Shown: positions 32,966 through 44,311 of the stretch, piece by piece
Position numbering within the stretch: position 1 is the stretch's first letter
Layout of the letters: each line of letters starts with the position of its first letter
Assembly (NCBI GenBank): GCA_022495995.1
Contig: JAFEMH010000750.1
Location: 568,001 to 632,000, forward strand
Reading direction: 5' to 3'
DNA length: 64,000 bases
Source: Adenophora triphylla var. japonica
Taxonomy: Eukaryota; Streptophyta; Magnoliopsida; Asterales; Campanulaceae
The notes under the pieces: model-generated
What the model saw: the letters and a program-made list of their open reading frames with translations, nothing else
Database searches by the model: none
What the model was told of the DNA's origin: nothing
Translations under genes and position numbers: made by a program

Positions 32966-33529
32966 ACACAAACGAAAAAACACAAAACACGTTTTTTCTA
33001 AATGTCAGAAAAAAACGCGTTTTTTATAAGACCAACTCATTAGATATATCTTCTCTTTCTCGTGCAAATATAGCTTCATTTTACTATTCAAATATTTTAA
33101 CAATAAATTTTCATTTTTATCATTTACTTTAATAAGGACTACTAATTATTAACTCTATCTTCTTCCTTGATTGTCAATTTGGAATGATGTATGATTTTAA
33201 TTTGACAATTTTGAAAATAAAACTGTTTTTAAACAAATAAAAATAAAATCTATAGTATAAATGGCAACCTCTTCGTGAACAGTACAATGATCAGTATCAC
33301 ATGTCAAATTTCCCATTTTGCCCTCACTAAGTTGTCCCTTTCCCATTTTGCCCTTAAAATTTATTTTTTTTTTAATTTAAAAAAAAAAAAAAACGTGTCC
33401 TCGAACACGAACTTTTACTAGTATTCTTATGTTAGAGAAAATAACAATCAACCAAGGTGACCCCATCCGTGAGACATGAATAAATTCTTGATTGTAGTGG
33501 TACCATTTATGGATAGCCAAAATCTAGGG
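32966..33529. other. AT-rich spacer
   Basis: Includes a short A-rich stretch near 33370-33390. No gene seen. Confidence 0.4.
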
Positions 33530-34480
33530 AGAAACGCGTTTCTCCATAATTTATGGAGAAAAGGATTTATTTCTTTACGGGACACGGCTCACACCCTTTC
33601 TCTCTCTAAACGCTTTTCACTGTCATTCCCGGGGTACAACCAAAGATGGAAAGAACAAGGAGCCAAGCGAAGAAGAGAATCAATATATAAGTTGTCCAAA
33701 CCCCTGGATATGTAAACCACTCGGTGTTTTTGTTCAGATCGGCCGGTGGCGTCGCCTTCACATGCAAACTTGCCATCCCCCCTCTCTCCCCTAGCTCCAA
33801 TTTTGATTTTGCAAAAACGGAATCTTGATTTCAAATGAATTTGGAAAATTGAAACTTGTAGCTGTTTCGGAAGTGTTTGATTGATGAATTAGAGGGAAAA
33901 AGAAGAAAAAGGGTTATGGCTCGAGATTTCTGAATGTATATCCCTTTATGCGTGTCACGAGATTGGAGAAGGCGACGGGCAACGATGGAAAAAGAAGAAC
34001 CCGTCATTTTGAAAGTTTTGTTGAAATTCTGGATATCAACATTCAATGTTCTGGATATTCAGAACCTTTTGAAAGGATATTCAGAACCTTTTGAAAGGAT
34101 ATCCAGAATTAGAAATTTGGCCTCGGCCTTGGCCTTTGTCCCAAATCTTTTTTTCTGGATATCCGTTTCAAAGCTTCTGGATATCACTATTCAATGTTCT
34201 GGATATCCAGAACCTTATGAAAGTGATATTCAGAATCACAAATTTGGCCTTGGCCTTGGCCTTTGCCCCAAATCTTTTTCTGGATATTCGTTCCAAAGCT
34301 TCTGGATATCACTATTCAATGTTCTGGATATCCAGAACCTTATGAAAGTGATATCCAGAATCAGAAATTTGGCCTTGACCTTGGCATTTGCCCCAAATTT
34401 TTTTTTTCTGGATATCCATCTCAAAGCTTCTGAATATCCAGAACACGTTTCTCCATAACTTATGGAGAAACGCGTTTCTC
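33530..34480. mobile_element. fold-back element with 33-bp terminal inverted repeats
   Basis: It begins GAGAAACGCGTTTCTCCATA and ends with the inverse. The 33-base termini differ at about one position, and each is itself nearly palindromic. Inside are a GC-richer segment (33600-33990) without a recognisable protein and a 126-bp tandem array. No clear target duplication was found. The core TTTCTCCATAAGTTAT also occurs in the MITE at 28411, so the two may be related. Confidence 0.7.
34020..34440 (+). repeat. tandem repeat, period about 126 bp, rich in CTGGATATCCAG
   Basis: Three and a third units. The landmark TTTCTGGATATCCGTTTC recurs at about 34150, 34277 and 34405. Each unit has several CTGGATATC half-palindromes and a TTGGCCTTGGCC block. 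Overlapping ORFs are repeat-derived. Confidence 0.85.
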
Positions 34481-35546
34481 AGCAGACCTACTCTTATGGA
34501 TAAGATAATGATCATAATTTTAGTTAAATATTTAACCCATTCCATCCGTATATATATTTTAATTTTATTTTATTAAATATTGATTTAAATTAGATTGCAA
34601 ATTTATATTAATGTAATAATTATAATAGAAAATAAGTAACTCTTGTAAAAAATTAGTTTTTTTCAAAATGTTATAAAAAAACTAGTTTTCAAAATCGTTC
34701 ATCACTCTTATTAGTTAGACTTAGTGCTTTAAAACTAGTTTTTTTCTTATGTTACGAAAAAACTAGTTTTTTACAAGATTTTGACATAGAAAATCTAAAA
34801 AAAAAAGTTTTCGATTTATATTAAAATAAGTATATTTCGTAAATGTGTGATTTTTGTTTATTCAAATAGACAAAAATAAAATAATATTTTTAAGACAGAG
34901 TGAATAATATTTTTGCCAAGAAACCCCATTCTTCAATTTTTATTTTTTTAAGAATTTTAATTTAGAACCCACACCCTTCAAATTATTGGAAAACCCCATC
35001 CTTAGAATTTAAGGAAATGGGACCAGCCAGCCAGGGCTACTGTGTAAACCTTATAACAATAATGATAGATATTTTATTTCTAATAGGACCACTCTGTCCT
35101 TTTAGATGATTGTTTAATTTACTTGATGGGTTGGGAAATTTGACACATTTCGTGTACAGATTGCAAGATAAATTCACGCAAAATAACCACACAATAAGAA
35201 TGACAATAATGCAATAAAAAAACACAAGTATTCTTATCGGTTCATTAAAATGATTTATTTCGCTGTTGTTATTTCAAAATCTTTCACTATAATATGTTAA
35301 TGTGGTAATACAATGAGTTATGGGACATAACATTAGCATATATAGGTGTTCCAATGAAAGCCCTACACCTAACAAAATAAAGGAAAAGAAACTGGAGACA
35401 AAATCCCGATGTTTTGCTTGTGCATGAAGCACGTAGCATCCTTGTCTTCATATGTGTGCGCATGATGCACCTGCATGCAAAGTGTTGGGTTTGATAACTT
35501 TTAACTTGATGACGCCTAGGTAAAAGATTAAACAAGAAATAACGTG
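34481..35546. other. AT-rich sequence with one inverted repeat
   Basis: 34650-34790 contains inverted copies of GTAAAAAATTAGTTTTTTTC / AAAAACTAGTTTTTTAC. The rest shows no gene. The last bases carry the GTAAT target of the copia element. Confidence 0.5.
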
Positions 35547-35551
35547 GTAAT

Positions 35552-36712
35552 TGTTGAAATAACTATTACAAAATCAAATGGAAATACAGAAAACTTTAAA
35601 ACAAAATAGATAAAGAAAAAAAGAAAAGAATTTGTTGTTGAAGTTCGAGTCGTGTGAAATCACACTCTCTTTAAGACAAATTTTGCCCCCTCACCACGTT
35701 GTGCTTAAGATTACACGGGACGATTGCCTCCCAGGATGAAACAGAATGACCGGATGGTTGCTGCACAATAGGACCTCCGGCGAACTGAAGTCAGATGCTT
35801 GGACTATATCACCACGGAAGCAATATGCAGGAGGTCAAAGAAAGAATTGTTCAAGATGCAACTAAAATTGGGAGTAGAGAATTTTGGAAATCTGTGTGTT
35901 TCTTCTTGTTGTGTTCTCGCCTTTGTATATAATCCAATGATATAACTGAAAATTAAAATCATGTTTTAATTTTCTTAATCAATACAATTATTGAAATAAA
36001 TTGCATAATTATTAAGCTCATAACATCCATTTGATCAGTTACATAGCTGTTTGATTTGCACACTCATTAACAGCCTTTTGAACAGTTACATAGCTGTGTG
36101 AAATCATTTCTGGCGTACAGCTGTTGGAGCCTAGGCGCCCGCCTCGGACAAATCCAGGCGCCCACCTCACCGAGTCTCAATGGGCAGATCCTCTACTGAC
36201 CTCCAGGCGACCGCTTTAGACTGCTTCAGGCGCCAGCCTCACGAGCAGCCTCTGGTCTGTCTTTGGGTCACGTTTGGAAAAAAAATACAAAAAGTGGGCT
36301 CGCGTGGACAGGCAATTTCAGAGCTACATTCGTGTTCGCAGGACGCGTATGCACATGAGTTCGGTAGCCTGAAGTCCATTTCGGTCCATGATTTGCATCC
36401 CCCCTGCGCACCTGTGCGCGAGAGAGCTTCTATGCTCCGCAATCTTACTCCCTACTAAAGTGTAGGAGTATATAAACTAACCCACTTTTCCATTTTTTTT
36501 TCCAATGTGGGATAACCACATTTTTCCTTTTCCAACCCACCCACTTTGAGCCTTCATATCTCATTCATCCCTTAATCATTTTTGACAAATGAATATTTAA
36601 TCTCTATCTCCTCATGGAGTAGAACACAAATCCACAATCAATTTGTCATTTTGACAAATAACTAATTAAGAAAATAACTCATTATTTCCTTCAAAACACA
36701 CTTTTTTCAACA
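35552..36712 (-). repeat. 3' LTR of copia A
   Basis: TGTTGAAATAAC ... TTTTTTCAACA in + orientation. A minus-strand TATATA lies near 35925-35930. It contains a GC-rich internal stretch with AGGCGCC motifs. It differs from its partner at many positions and by small indels, so it is clearly older than element B. Confidence 0.92.
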
Positions 36713-37262
36713 ATCCCCCACATGAAGGAATAATGCGAAAATGGTGATAAAGTCCGGCAGACGAAAACTAGCATACGAAGATGTGGGAATGCCCATTGAA
36801 TCTTCGCTCGTACAAGCATATTTACTCTACTCGCAAATCGATAGACGCGATGTCCTTAAATCGTTATGTTTTTTTGTGTAGCCGATCATATACTTGACAC
36901 AAGTATCGTCCTAACATACTTTCAATTCTCATAGCTATGTTCAATCATAGCCCTAAACATACACCTGGTTCTGTGAGAGGGTCTAAGAATTGAGCCTCAC
37001 ACAATTCTCCTCGAAGCGGCCCCACTTCTCTCTCACATAGGTGATTTCTTAAAGGTAACCCGTATTACCCCGCTCGAATTTTCGACGCGTAAGAATCATT
37101 AAAATCCATATGCTTATCCTGAACTTTCGGGATGTCACTAATAGGAATGGACTTGGGGTTGATTTTCCCACAGTGACGCTACAAATCTTTTAACAGTTAG
37201 GTGGTCCCATTGAACCTAGTTCTTGGGATCTCCAGTCATCTAGATTGGGTTTTCCGTTGTGT
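36713..37262 (-). other. 3' untranslated part of copia A with polypurine tract
   Basis: Between the RNase H stop and the LTR. The purine tract abuts the LTR. No further coding sequence. Confidence 0.6.
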
Positions 37263-37811
37263 TTAACTTTTTAGAGGCTTAAATCCCATTCCACTCGTCG
37301 AGCTTTCAACTAACTCTCTATTTAACCCTTTGGTTAACGAATCCGCTAAATTTTCCTTTAACTTAACATAATCAATGGATATTGTGCCAGTTGAGAGTAG
37401 TTGTTTAATGGTATTATGTCTTCGATGAATGTGTCTAGACTTACCATTATACATATGATTGTGTGCCCTTCTAATCGCTGATTGGTTATCACAATGTATA
37501 CATATTGATGGCATTGGCTTTGTCCATCTTGAAATATCTTCTATAAATTGGCGTAGCCATTCGGCTTCTTCACCACATTTATCTAACGCTATAAACTCAG
37601 ATTCCATCGTGGATTTAGCTATAACCGTTTGTTTAGAAGATCTCCATGATATAGCAGCTCCTTCTAATGTAAACACAAATTCGCTTGTAGACCTTGAGTC
37701 TTTTATATCAAATATCCAATTAGCATCGCTATACCCTTCAATTACCGCTGGATGTCTAGCATAATGTAAAGCATAATCTCGAGTATATCTTAAGTACCTT
37801 AGTACTCTCAC
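37263..37811 (-). pseudogene. pol: copia A RNase H
   Basis: [35 protein letters not shown] (catalytic Asp), [18 protein letters not shown] (Glu), [14 protein letters not shown] (Asp) and [13 protein letters not shown], followed by LADSLTKGL. This is a complete Ty1/copia RNase H ending in a natural stop. The N-terminal boundary overlaps the RT frame by one base and reflects a frameshift. Confidence 0.88.
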
Positions 37812-38478
37812 TATACCATTCCAATGTTCCTTTCAGAATTACTTGTATATCGACTCAGTTTGCTAACCGTGTAAGCAATATCTGGTCTAGTACAACTCAT
37901 CAAGTACATTAGACTTCCAATGATTCTCGAGTATTCAACTTGAGAAAGTGCGTCACCTCTATTCTTTGATAGATGTTGACTCATGTCTATTGGGGTTCTA
38001 GCAATAGCTAAGTCACCCTTGCTGAATTTCTCAAGAATCTTATCCACATAATGTGACTGGCTTAAAGCAAGTCCATTTGATATTCTTGAAATTTTCACTC
38101 CAAGGATTACATTGGCTAACCCCATATCTTTCATGTCAAACTTTGAGTTCAACATATCTTTAGTGGACTTTATCATTTTATCATAGCTTCCTATGATAAT
38201 CATGTCATCTACATAAAGACACAAAATGACGTAGCCATTTCGTGTCTCTAACATAGATACATTTGTCACATTCATTTATTTTAAATCCACTTTCCATCAT
38301 GGCTTGATCAAACTTTTGATGCCATTGTTTTGGTGCTTGTTTCAAGCCATACAGTGACTTTACTAACTTGCACACTTTATTTTCTTACCCCGGAGCAGAA
38401 AATCCTTCGGGTTGATTCATGTAAATTTCCTCTTCTAAATCCCCATTTAGAAAGGCTGTTTTAATATCCATTTGATGT
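37811..38478 (-). pseudogene. pol: copia A reverse transcriptase, C-terminal part
   Basis: Starting at the GATGT target site on the minus strand: [19 protein letters not shown], a TAA after ..EGFSAPG, then in frame [20 protein letters not shown], and after a shift near 38250 CLYVDDMIIIGS, the catalytic YVDD block, and IIGSLMYLMSCTRPDIAY. This fits directly onto the RT piece at 52501-53099 once element B is removed. Confidence 0.88.
38474..38478 (+). repeat. target duplication of element B, left (GATGT)
   Basis: GATGT directly before TGTTGGG; repeated at 52496-52500 after CCAACA. Confidence 0.95.
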
Positions 38479-39976
38479 TGTTGGGTATGCATGTTTTAAC
38501 CCTCCTATTTTGTATTTGATTTGATTGATACCATAAACCTCCTGTCTATTTTAAGGACTTTAGGACCCTATGTAATGAAGCTTAGACTTCAATTTTTTAG
38601 CTAAGTCCATTTTATAGAATAGGTTAATTTAGGCTTTGAAGACTGGCAAAAGATTCATTGGAATTGAGAGTTGCAGTTCAGATGTTTCAAACCGCACTTC
38701 CAACCGCCTTAGCAAAACCGCTTGTACTTGCTTGGTGGAATCCTTTGTTTGAAACTACCCTTGAACCACTTCAGTGCAACCGCCCTTTGATGAACCGCAC
38801 CCTTGCAGTTAAACATCAACCGCACTCTGCAACCTCACTGGAGTTATCAACCGCTCATGTCAAACCGCTTATACTCCAGAACCGCCCCAATGATTGGAAC
38901 TTGAAGTGAACCTCTTTGACCGTTGGAATCCACGTCAGCAATATCAAATGTCAACCACCATATCTTGTCACGTGACCCAATGTCAGAGCAGATCTGCAAG
39001 GATCTCATAAAGGTGACAGATGTCCTAACCACCTTGATTGCAGCTGAGGTCTGATCAGCTTTACCTGCATCAACAGTTCCAAAGGACAAAAGTGGTTGTT
39101 GTGGACCAATGGGATTGCATCAAGGACTGTCCTTACAACAGCTGTATCCAACGGCTAGTTTCTTGATGCTTGGGTATAAATACCCCTAATCTTCACCATT
39201 TGAAGATTGCTTGAAAAATTGAGAAATTGCTGTGTTCATAAGAAGTTGAAGCTCTGCCCAGAAATTCTTAGTCCTTTGAATCTTCATCTTCATACTTCAA
39301 GAAATATTCCCCAGCCCAGAAATCAAGCCTTAACACATTCAAGAATCATTGAGCTCTACATCTCACAGATTTAAAGAGCCTTGATCTTGTTCTCACACAC
39401 ACACCTCACTTGTTTAATCACATAGATTATACATTTGAGAAACACTGGTTATAGTCTAGGATTTGTTCTTCATAGAAAAGATTTTATTGTACTTTGTAAT
39501 CTCTCAAATACTCAATATAAAATCTCTCTTAGAAATCCAAGACTAACCATCTTGGTAGTGGACGTAGATCGTTTATCGATTGAACCACTCCAAATATTGT
39601 GTTCTTACTTTCTGCATTTATATTTTCTTGTGCTTACTGATTATCTACATTTCTCTCTGTTTGATCTTTATTTAGATTTTCATTATTGTGAAATTGTGTT
39701 TGGAGTTAACATTGTCTAGACTTCACTTTTGCAAACTGCACTTTCAGTAAACCGCACTATCAAACCGCCTTGCAAAACCGCCTCTCTCAAAACCGCTTTG
39801 TAACTTCATTATTCCGCTGTGCATTTTATAACTCTACTTGCAGTTTCTCACACACTGCAAGCGGTTTTGTAAGTATAGAGGATTACTGTTAAATCGAGGG
39901 CGAAAAATTTGTAACAGCTATTCACCCCCCCCCTCTAGCTGTATTTTCACCCTTGTTGCCACCTTTGGGACCAACA
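38479..39976 (+). repeat. 5' LTR of element B
   Basis: Contains a TATA box (TATAAATA, 39175-39182) and 13 plus-strand AACCGC hexamers by eye, in two clusters (38690-38890 and 39745-39800). A C-rich tract (about 39926) precedes the end. The short ORFs inside are not genes; both LTR copies carry them. Confidence 0.95.
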
Positions 39977-39978
39977 AG

Positions 39979-39990
39979 TGGTATCAAAGC
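39979..39990 (+). other. primer binding site of element B
   Basis: TGGTATCAAAGC, two bases after the LTR, is complementary to the 3' end of initiator methionine tRNA with one change from the common TGGTATCAGAGC. Confidence 0.85.
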
Positions 39991-40046
39991 TAACACATTT
40001 TAAAACCACTGTTTTTCAAGCTTAACAGCTTGTGTGCCGATTCGTT

Positions 40047-42401
40047 ATGGCAACCTCAAAGACAATGACAACTGTTAACTATTCACACATTCCAATCTTG
40101 GACGAAGACCACTTTGACATCTGGAAGTGCCGAATGCTTATTCATTTGGAAACTATAGATGAGATGCTGGTGGAGTGCGTAGTCAATGGGCCATGGATTC
40201 CAATGAAGGCCAATACTGATGCAACCACCAATGCTGAAACTCCAGAGGTCAAAAAGCCAAAAGAAGAGTGGTCGGATGAAGAGAAGAGATTAGTTGCCTT
40301 GGACAGCAAGGCTAGGCACATCATTTCTGGAACCCTCCCCGTTTCAACTCTCCAGAAAGTAATGTACCTCAAAACCGCAAAGCAGATGTGGGATGCCATA
40401 GAGAGCTACCTCGAAGGTGACGAAGAGTGCAAGGAAAACAAATTATACACTGTTGAAAGATCCTACAACAACTTCAACAGAAAATCCAACGAAACCCTTC
40501 GTCAAACCTACGATCGCTATGTTGAGGTAGTTAATGCTTGTAGATCTCTTTGCAAAACTTTAACCGATAAGAAAATCAATATGACTTTCCTATCTGCTTT
40601 AGGTTCTAGATGGGTTCATAAGGCTACCTCTCTAGAAGACTCCAAAGTATTGGGTACTTGGTCGTTAAGTAACTTGTATGCCAATCTTAGAGTCTATGAA
40701 CTTAAATTAAATCATATTGAAGAGATAGAAGGGAAAACCAAATCGCTTTCTATGTCTGTAGTGGAACATGAAGAGAAACCATCCACATCCAATCAAACCA
40801 CTGATCCTTCCATATCAACCTCATCACTCATCGAGATGGATGATGATGATTTTGCCATGTTTGTGAAAAGATTCCAAAAATTTAGAAAATCTTCAAAACC
40901 TTTCACAAAATCATTTTCAAAAGGCAAACCTCCTGCAACATTTTCTAGGGCTGCAGATACAAAGAAGAAGAGTGACTTGGTTTGCTACAACTGTAGAAAA
41001 CCTGGCCACTTTGCATCTGAGTGTCCACAACCTAAATATGAATATATGAAAAAGAAAACTTTCCCTTCGAAATTTTCTCATCGTAAGGGAATGGTTGCTG
41101 AGGAGGAAGAGAATACCAAGGAATTAGCAACTTGGATTGAAACAGATTCTGAGGATGGAAGTGACGGTGAAACCGAAGAGGTTAACCTCTGCTTAATTGC
41201 ATACGCTTCCGATGACTCAGTTTCTGAATCATTTGAGTTGCATGATATGGAGGAAAAGGAGGTTTTTGCAAAACTTCCAAATTATAAATTGGATGATGAT
41301 ATTAAACTTACTCCTAGTGTTAAGATAGGAAATTGTTCGTATTCACGTCCCATTTTCTCATCTAAAAATGCTCCACCTTCAAAAGCAATTCCAAAGAAAA
41401 TTTTGAAAAAGGTGGTGGAAGAGGTTTCTCCCATGGAACATGAAAAGATGTTCAAGGAGGCTGAAATGGTGATCCATCAATTCTCTAATCTTAAGAAAGC
41501 CTTAAGCTTAGCTCATGATGAACTTAATCTGTACAAGACGAAGAAAACTGTGATGAAGTCCGAAATTTCAAATCTTAAGGACCAAATTAGAAGTATGACT
41601 CCTCTTGCTGATCAGAACCGCATCCTTGAAACTAAGGTTGCTGCACTTCAACTCCGGAATGATGACTTGGTAACCCAAATCAACGATCTCCAAAAGATTA
41701 TTGATTCGTGGCTCAAGTCTCAATCCACCAAGGATAAAATCATGGACTCCCAAGTTCCTCCTGGAATTAAGGAAGGCCTAGGTTTTGGATCTGATGAAGA
41801 GGAGAAGTGTGCATCCTCGAGTGAAAAGGATGAAAAAATTTTGGTACTAACTAAAGAAATTCCTAAGGGGAAGCATGCTAAAGGAAAGGGTAAAGGACGA
41901 CAAATTAATTATGTCTACCCAAAAGGGAAGCAATATGGTAAGAACTCTCAGATGAAACCTAAGGATTCTGTGGAAGTAGCTGAAGAGGAAATGGCTTATG
42001 GAATTGGTCGCACACCTGCTCCAACCGCTCCTGGTGGAAAAGGTGGTGCTGCCAACTCCAGGTCTGATCGCGCATCTTCTTCGACCGCTCCTCCTGCCTT
42101 CAAAAGCAGGAATAGCGTTCCCAGGAAATACGTGGTCAAACCAAAGCCTGTTCCCTTTATCTCAGCCGGAATCTTAGCTGGAACCGCTCCTCCCAAACCG
42201 CTTCCTTGTCCCAAACCGCATGCAACTCCTAAGAAGAGTAAGGAGTTAGTAAAACCTCATGATGCTTGTAGCTATTATAAATGTTCTGTGTGTGATGGTT
42301 TAGGTCACAAGGCTGCAGAATGCCTTTTGCGGTTAACATCTAATGCCAGGAAGAGTAAACCTCCTTTTGTCAAACAGGTGTGGGTCGTAAAGGGTTGCTA
42401 A
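40047..42401 (+). CDS. gag: element B Gag
   Basis: The frame is open over 784 residues from MATSKTMTTVNYSHIP; an in-frame ATG 15 bases upstream is less typical. The N-terminal half is the copia gag fold (DEDHFDIWKCRMLIHLE, MWDAIESYLEGDE, RYVEVVNACRSLC). A zinc knuckle CYNCRKPGHFASEC lies near residue 315. An acidic region follows, then a coiled coil (about 470-570: LKKALSLAHDELNLYK, LETKVAALQLRNDDLV). A basic, Pro/Ala-rich tail ends with a second Cys/His cluster, CSVCDGLGHKAAEC. Sirevirus Gag is longer than ordinary copia Gag, as here. It would form the virus-like particle and bind element RNA. No break seen. Confidence 0.92.
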   Translation: MATSKTMTTVNYSHIPILDEDHFDIWKCRMLIHLETIDEMLVECVVNGPWIPMKANTDATTNAETPEVKKPKEEWSDEEKRLVALDSKARHIISGTLPVSTLQKVMYLKTAKQMWDAIESYLEGDEECKENKLYTVERSYNNFNRKSNETLRQTYDRYVEVVNACRSLCKTLTDKKINMTFLSALGSRWVHKATSLEDSKVLGTWSLSNLYANLRVYELKLNHIEEIEGKTKSLSMSVVEHEEKPSTSNQTTDPSISTSSLIEMDDDDFAMFVKRFQKFRKSSKPFTKSFSKGKPPATFSRAADTKKKSDLVCYNCRKPGHFASECPQPKYEYMKKKTFPSKFSHRKGMVAEEEENTKELATWIETDSEDGSDGETEEVNLCLIAYASDDSVSESFELHDMEEKEVFAKLPNYKLDDDIKLTPSVKIGNCSYSRPIFSSKNAPPSKAIPKKILKKVVEEVSPMEHEKMFKEAEMVIHQFSNLKKALSLAHDELNLYKTKKTVMKSEISNLKDQIRSMTPLADQNRILETKVAALQLRNDDLVTQINDLQKIIDSWLKSQSTKDKIMDSQVPPGIKEGLGFGSDEEEKCASSSEKDEKILVLTKEIPKGKHAKGKGKGRQINYVYPKGKQYGKNSQMKPKDSVEVAEEEMAYGIGRTPAPTAPGGKGGAANSRSDRASSSTAPPAFKSRNSVPRKYVVKPKPVPFISAGILAGTAPPKPLPCPKPHATPKKSKELVKPHDACSYYKCSVCDGLGHKAAECLLRLTSNARKSKPPFVKQVWVVKGC

Positions 42402-42439
42402 CTTCAGGACCCAAGGAATAAAGGGGGACCTCGTTCTTA

Positions 42440-44311
42440 ATGTTTACATTTCAGGTCCTCTGCTTCATGGCTGGTCACTCCAAGGATAATGAATGGTATC
42501 TTGACAGTGGCTGCTCAAGACATATGACTGGAGATAGATCATTACTAGAAGATGTCATTGAAGCAAGTGGTCCGTCTGTAACCTTTGGTGACAACAACAA
42601 AGGCAAGACCATTGGATATGGTGTTATAAGGAGAGGAAACCTAACCATTGAGAAGGTTTCTCTTGTTGAAGGACTCAAGCACAACCTCCTTTCAATTTCT
42701 CAATTTTGCGACAAAGGAATGCTTTGCAACTTCACGTCATCAAACTGCTTTATCAAAGATAGCATTTCCGGCGTCACCCTACTCACAGGGATACATAAGA
42801 GTAATATTTACGTTATTGATCTAAATTCTGCATGTAGTATTACTTATCTCTGTTTTGTAGCTAAGAATGTGAGCGAAAATAGTTGGCTATGGCACAAGAG
42901 GTTGAGCCACTTGAACTTCAAGTATCTTGCAAAGATTGGTAGGGAAAACCTCGTTCGTGGTTTACCCAAAGTGGCTGACCACCATCCTGAGAAATGCAGT
43001 GCATGTCAACTTGGTAAGCAGTCCACGTCGTCTTTCACCAGCAAGACCGCTCCATCAACTTCAAGATGCTTACAAATGCTTCACATAGATTTGTTTGGAC
43101 CCGTAACCACTGCCAGCATTGGAGGAAATAGATATACCTTAGTGGTGGTGGATGATTACTCAAGATATACGTGGGTTGAGATGATGATTTCCAAAGATGA
43201 CTGTTATGAGATTCTCACCGCACTTTTTAGACGGCTCCAAACTCAAAAAGAAGACGACATCGTTAGTGTTCGATCAGATAATGGAACAGAATTTAAGAAC
43301 AACGGTGTTGCTCAGTATTGTGATGACCATGGGATTGATCACAATTTTTCAACCGCTGGTGTTCCACAACAAAATGGGGTTGTGGAAAGGAAGAATAGGA
43401 CGTTGATTGAGGCTGGAAAAACAATGATATCTGAAGCGAAGCTGCCTCAGTATTTCTGGGCTGAAGCAATCAATACCGCATGCTTCACTCAGAACCGCTC
43501 CCTCATCAACAAGACCTATAACAAGACTCCCTATGAGCTTTGGCGAGGAAGAACCCCCAACATTGCATTCTTCAAAATCTTTGGCTGCAAATGTTTTGTC
43601 CTCTACAACGGAAGAGAAAATAGAGGTAAATTCGGAGCTAAAGCCGACGAAGGTATTTTTGTTGGGTATGCTAAACATTCAAAAGCTTTTCGTGTTTTCA
43701 ATAAAACTAGTTTAAAAATAGTTGAGTCTGTCCATGTTACTTTCGATGAGCATTCTCTCCTTGAGCCACATTTGGCTCCAAATGTTGCTGATAATTTTGT
43801 TGAGCATAATGAACCAGGTGAACCATCTCAAACCGCACCTGAACCTCAATCGCAAAATCCAGCACCCTCAACTGAAATTCCCTCAAACCGCAATTTTCAA
43901 ACCGCACCTGAAGTTCCTACTCCATATGCAACTCCACGGGAAGAAGAAGTTGAGAATTCCCCTATCCAGCTTATAGAATCTCTTCGTCAACTTACCTTCC
44001 ATGACTTCGCTGAAGGATCTAACGATTTTCCAATTGAAGATCTTCAGCAAACCTCAGTCCAACCAGACTTACCCCCGGAGGTTCGTGAAGTCAGCAGTCA
44101 CCCCCTCACAAATGTGATTGGTGATTTGTTTTCCGGTGTTCAAACAAGGAGATCAAATTATGACGAGCATACTTCTCTTTTATCTCAAGTTGAACCCAAG
44201 AAGATTGATGAAGCACTCCAAGATTCCAGTTGGGTCATTGCTATGCAAGAAGAACTCAACCAGTTTGAAAGATGCAAGGTCTGGACTTTGGTGCCTAGAC
44301 CTCAGGATTAA
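42440..44311 (+). pseudogene. pol: element B Pol: protease, integrase
   Basis: Protease active site WYLDSGCSRHMTG near the start. The pre-integrase zinc domain follows (WLWHKRLSHLNFKYL..CSACQLGKQ). The integrase core has LHIDLFGP (Asp), VRSDNGTEFKNN (Asp) and GVPQQNGVVERKNRTL (Glu). An integrase C-terminal and linker region is rich in Pro and Gln. The frame differs from gag, with gag ending 38 bases upstream, so frameshift, re-initiation or splicing would be needed; TTTACATTTCAG before the protease could be an acceptor. The frame stops at TAA (44309) just where RT begins, and RT continues in the same frame. Confidence 0.9.

Noticed and set aside
38658..38909. 83-residue ORF repeated at 51180-51431
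   Set aside because: It lies in both LTRs of element B and is duplicated only because the LTR is; no start context or domain.
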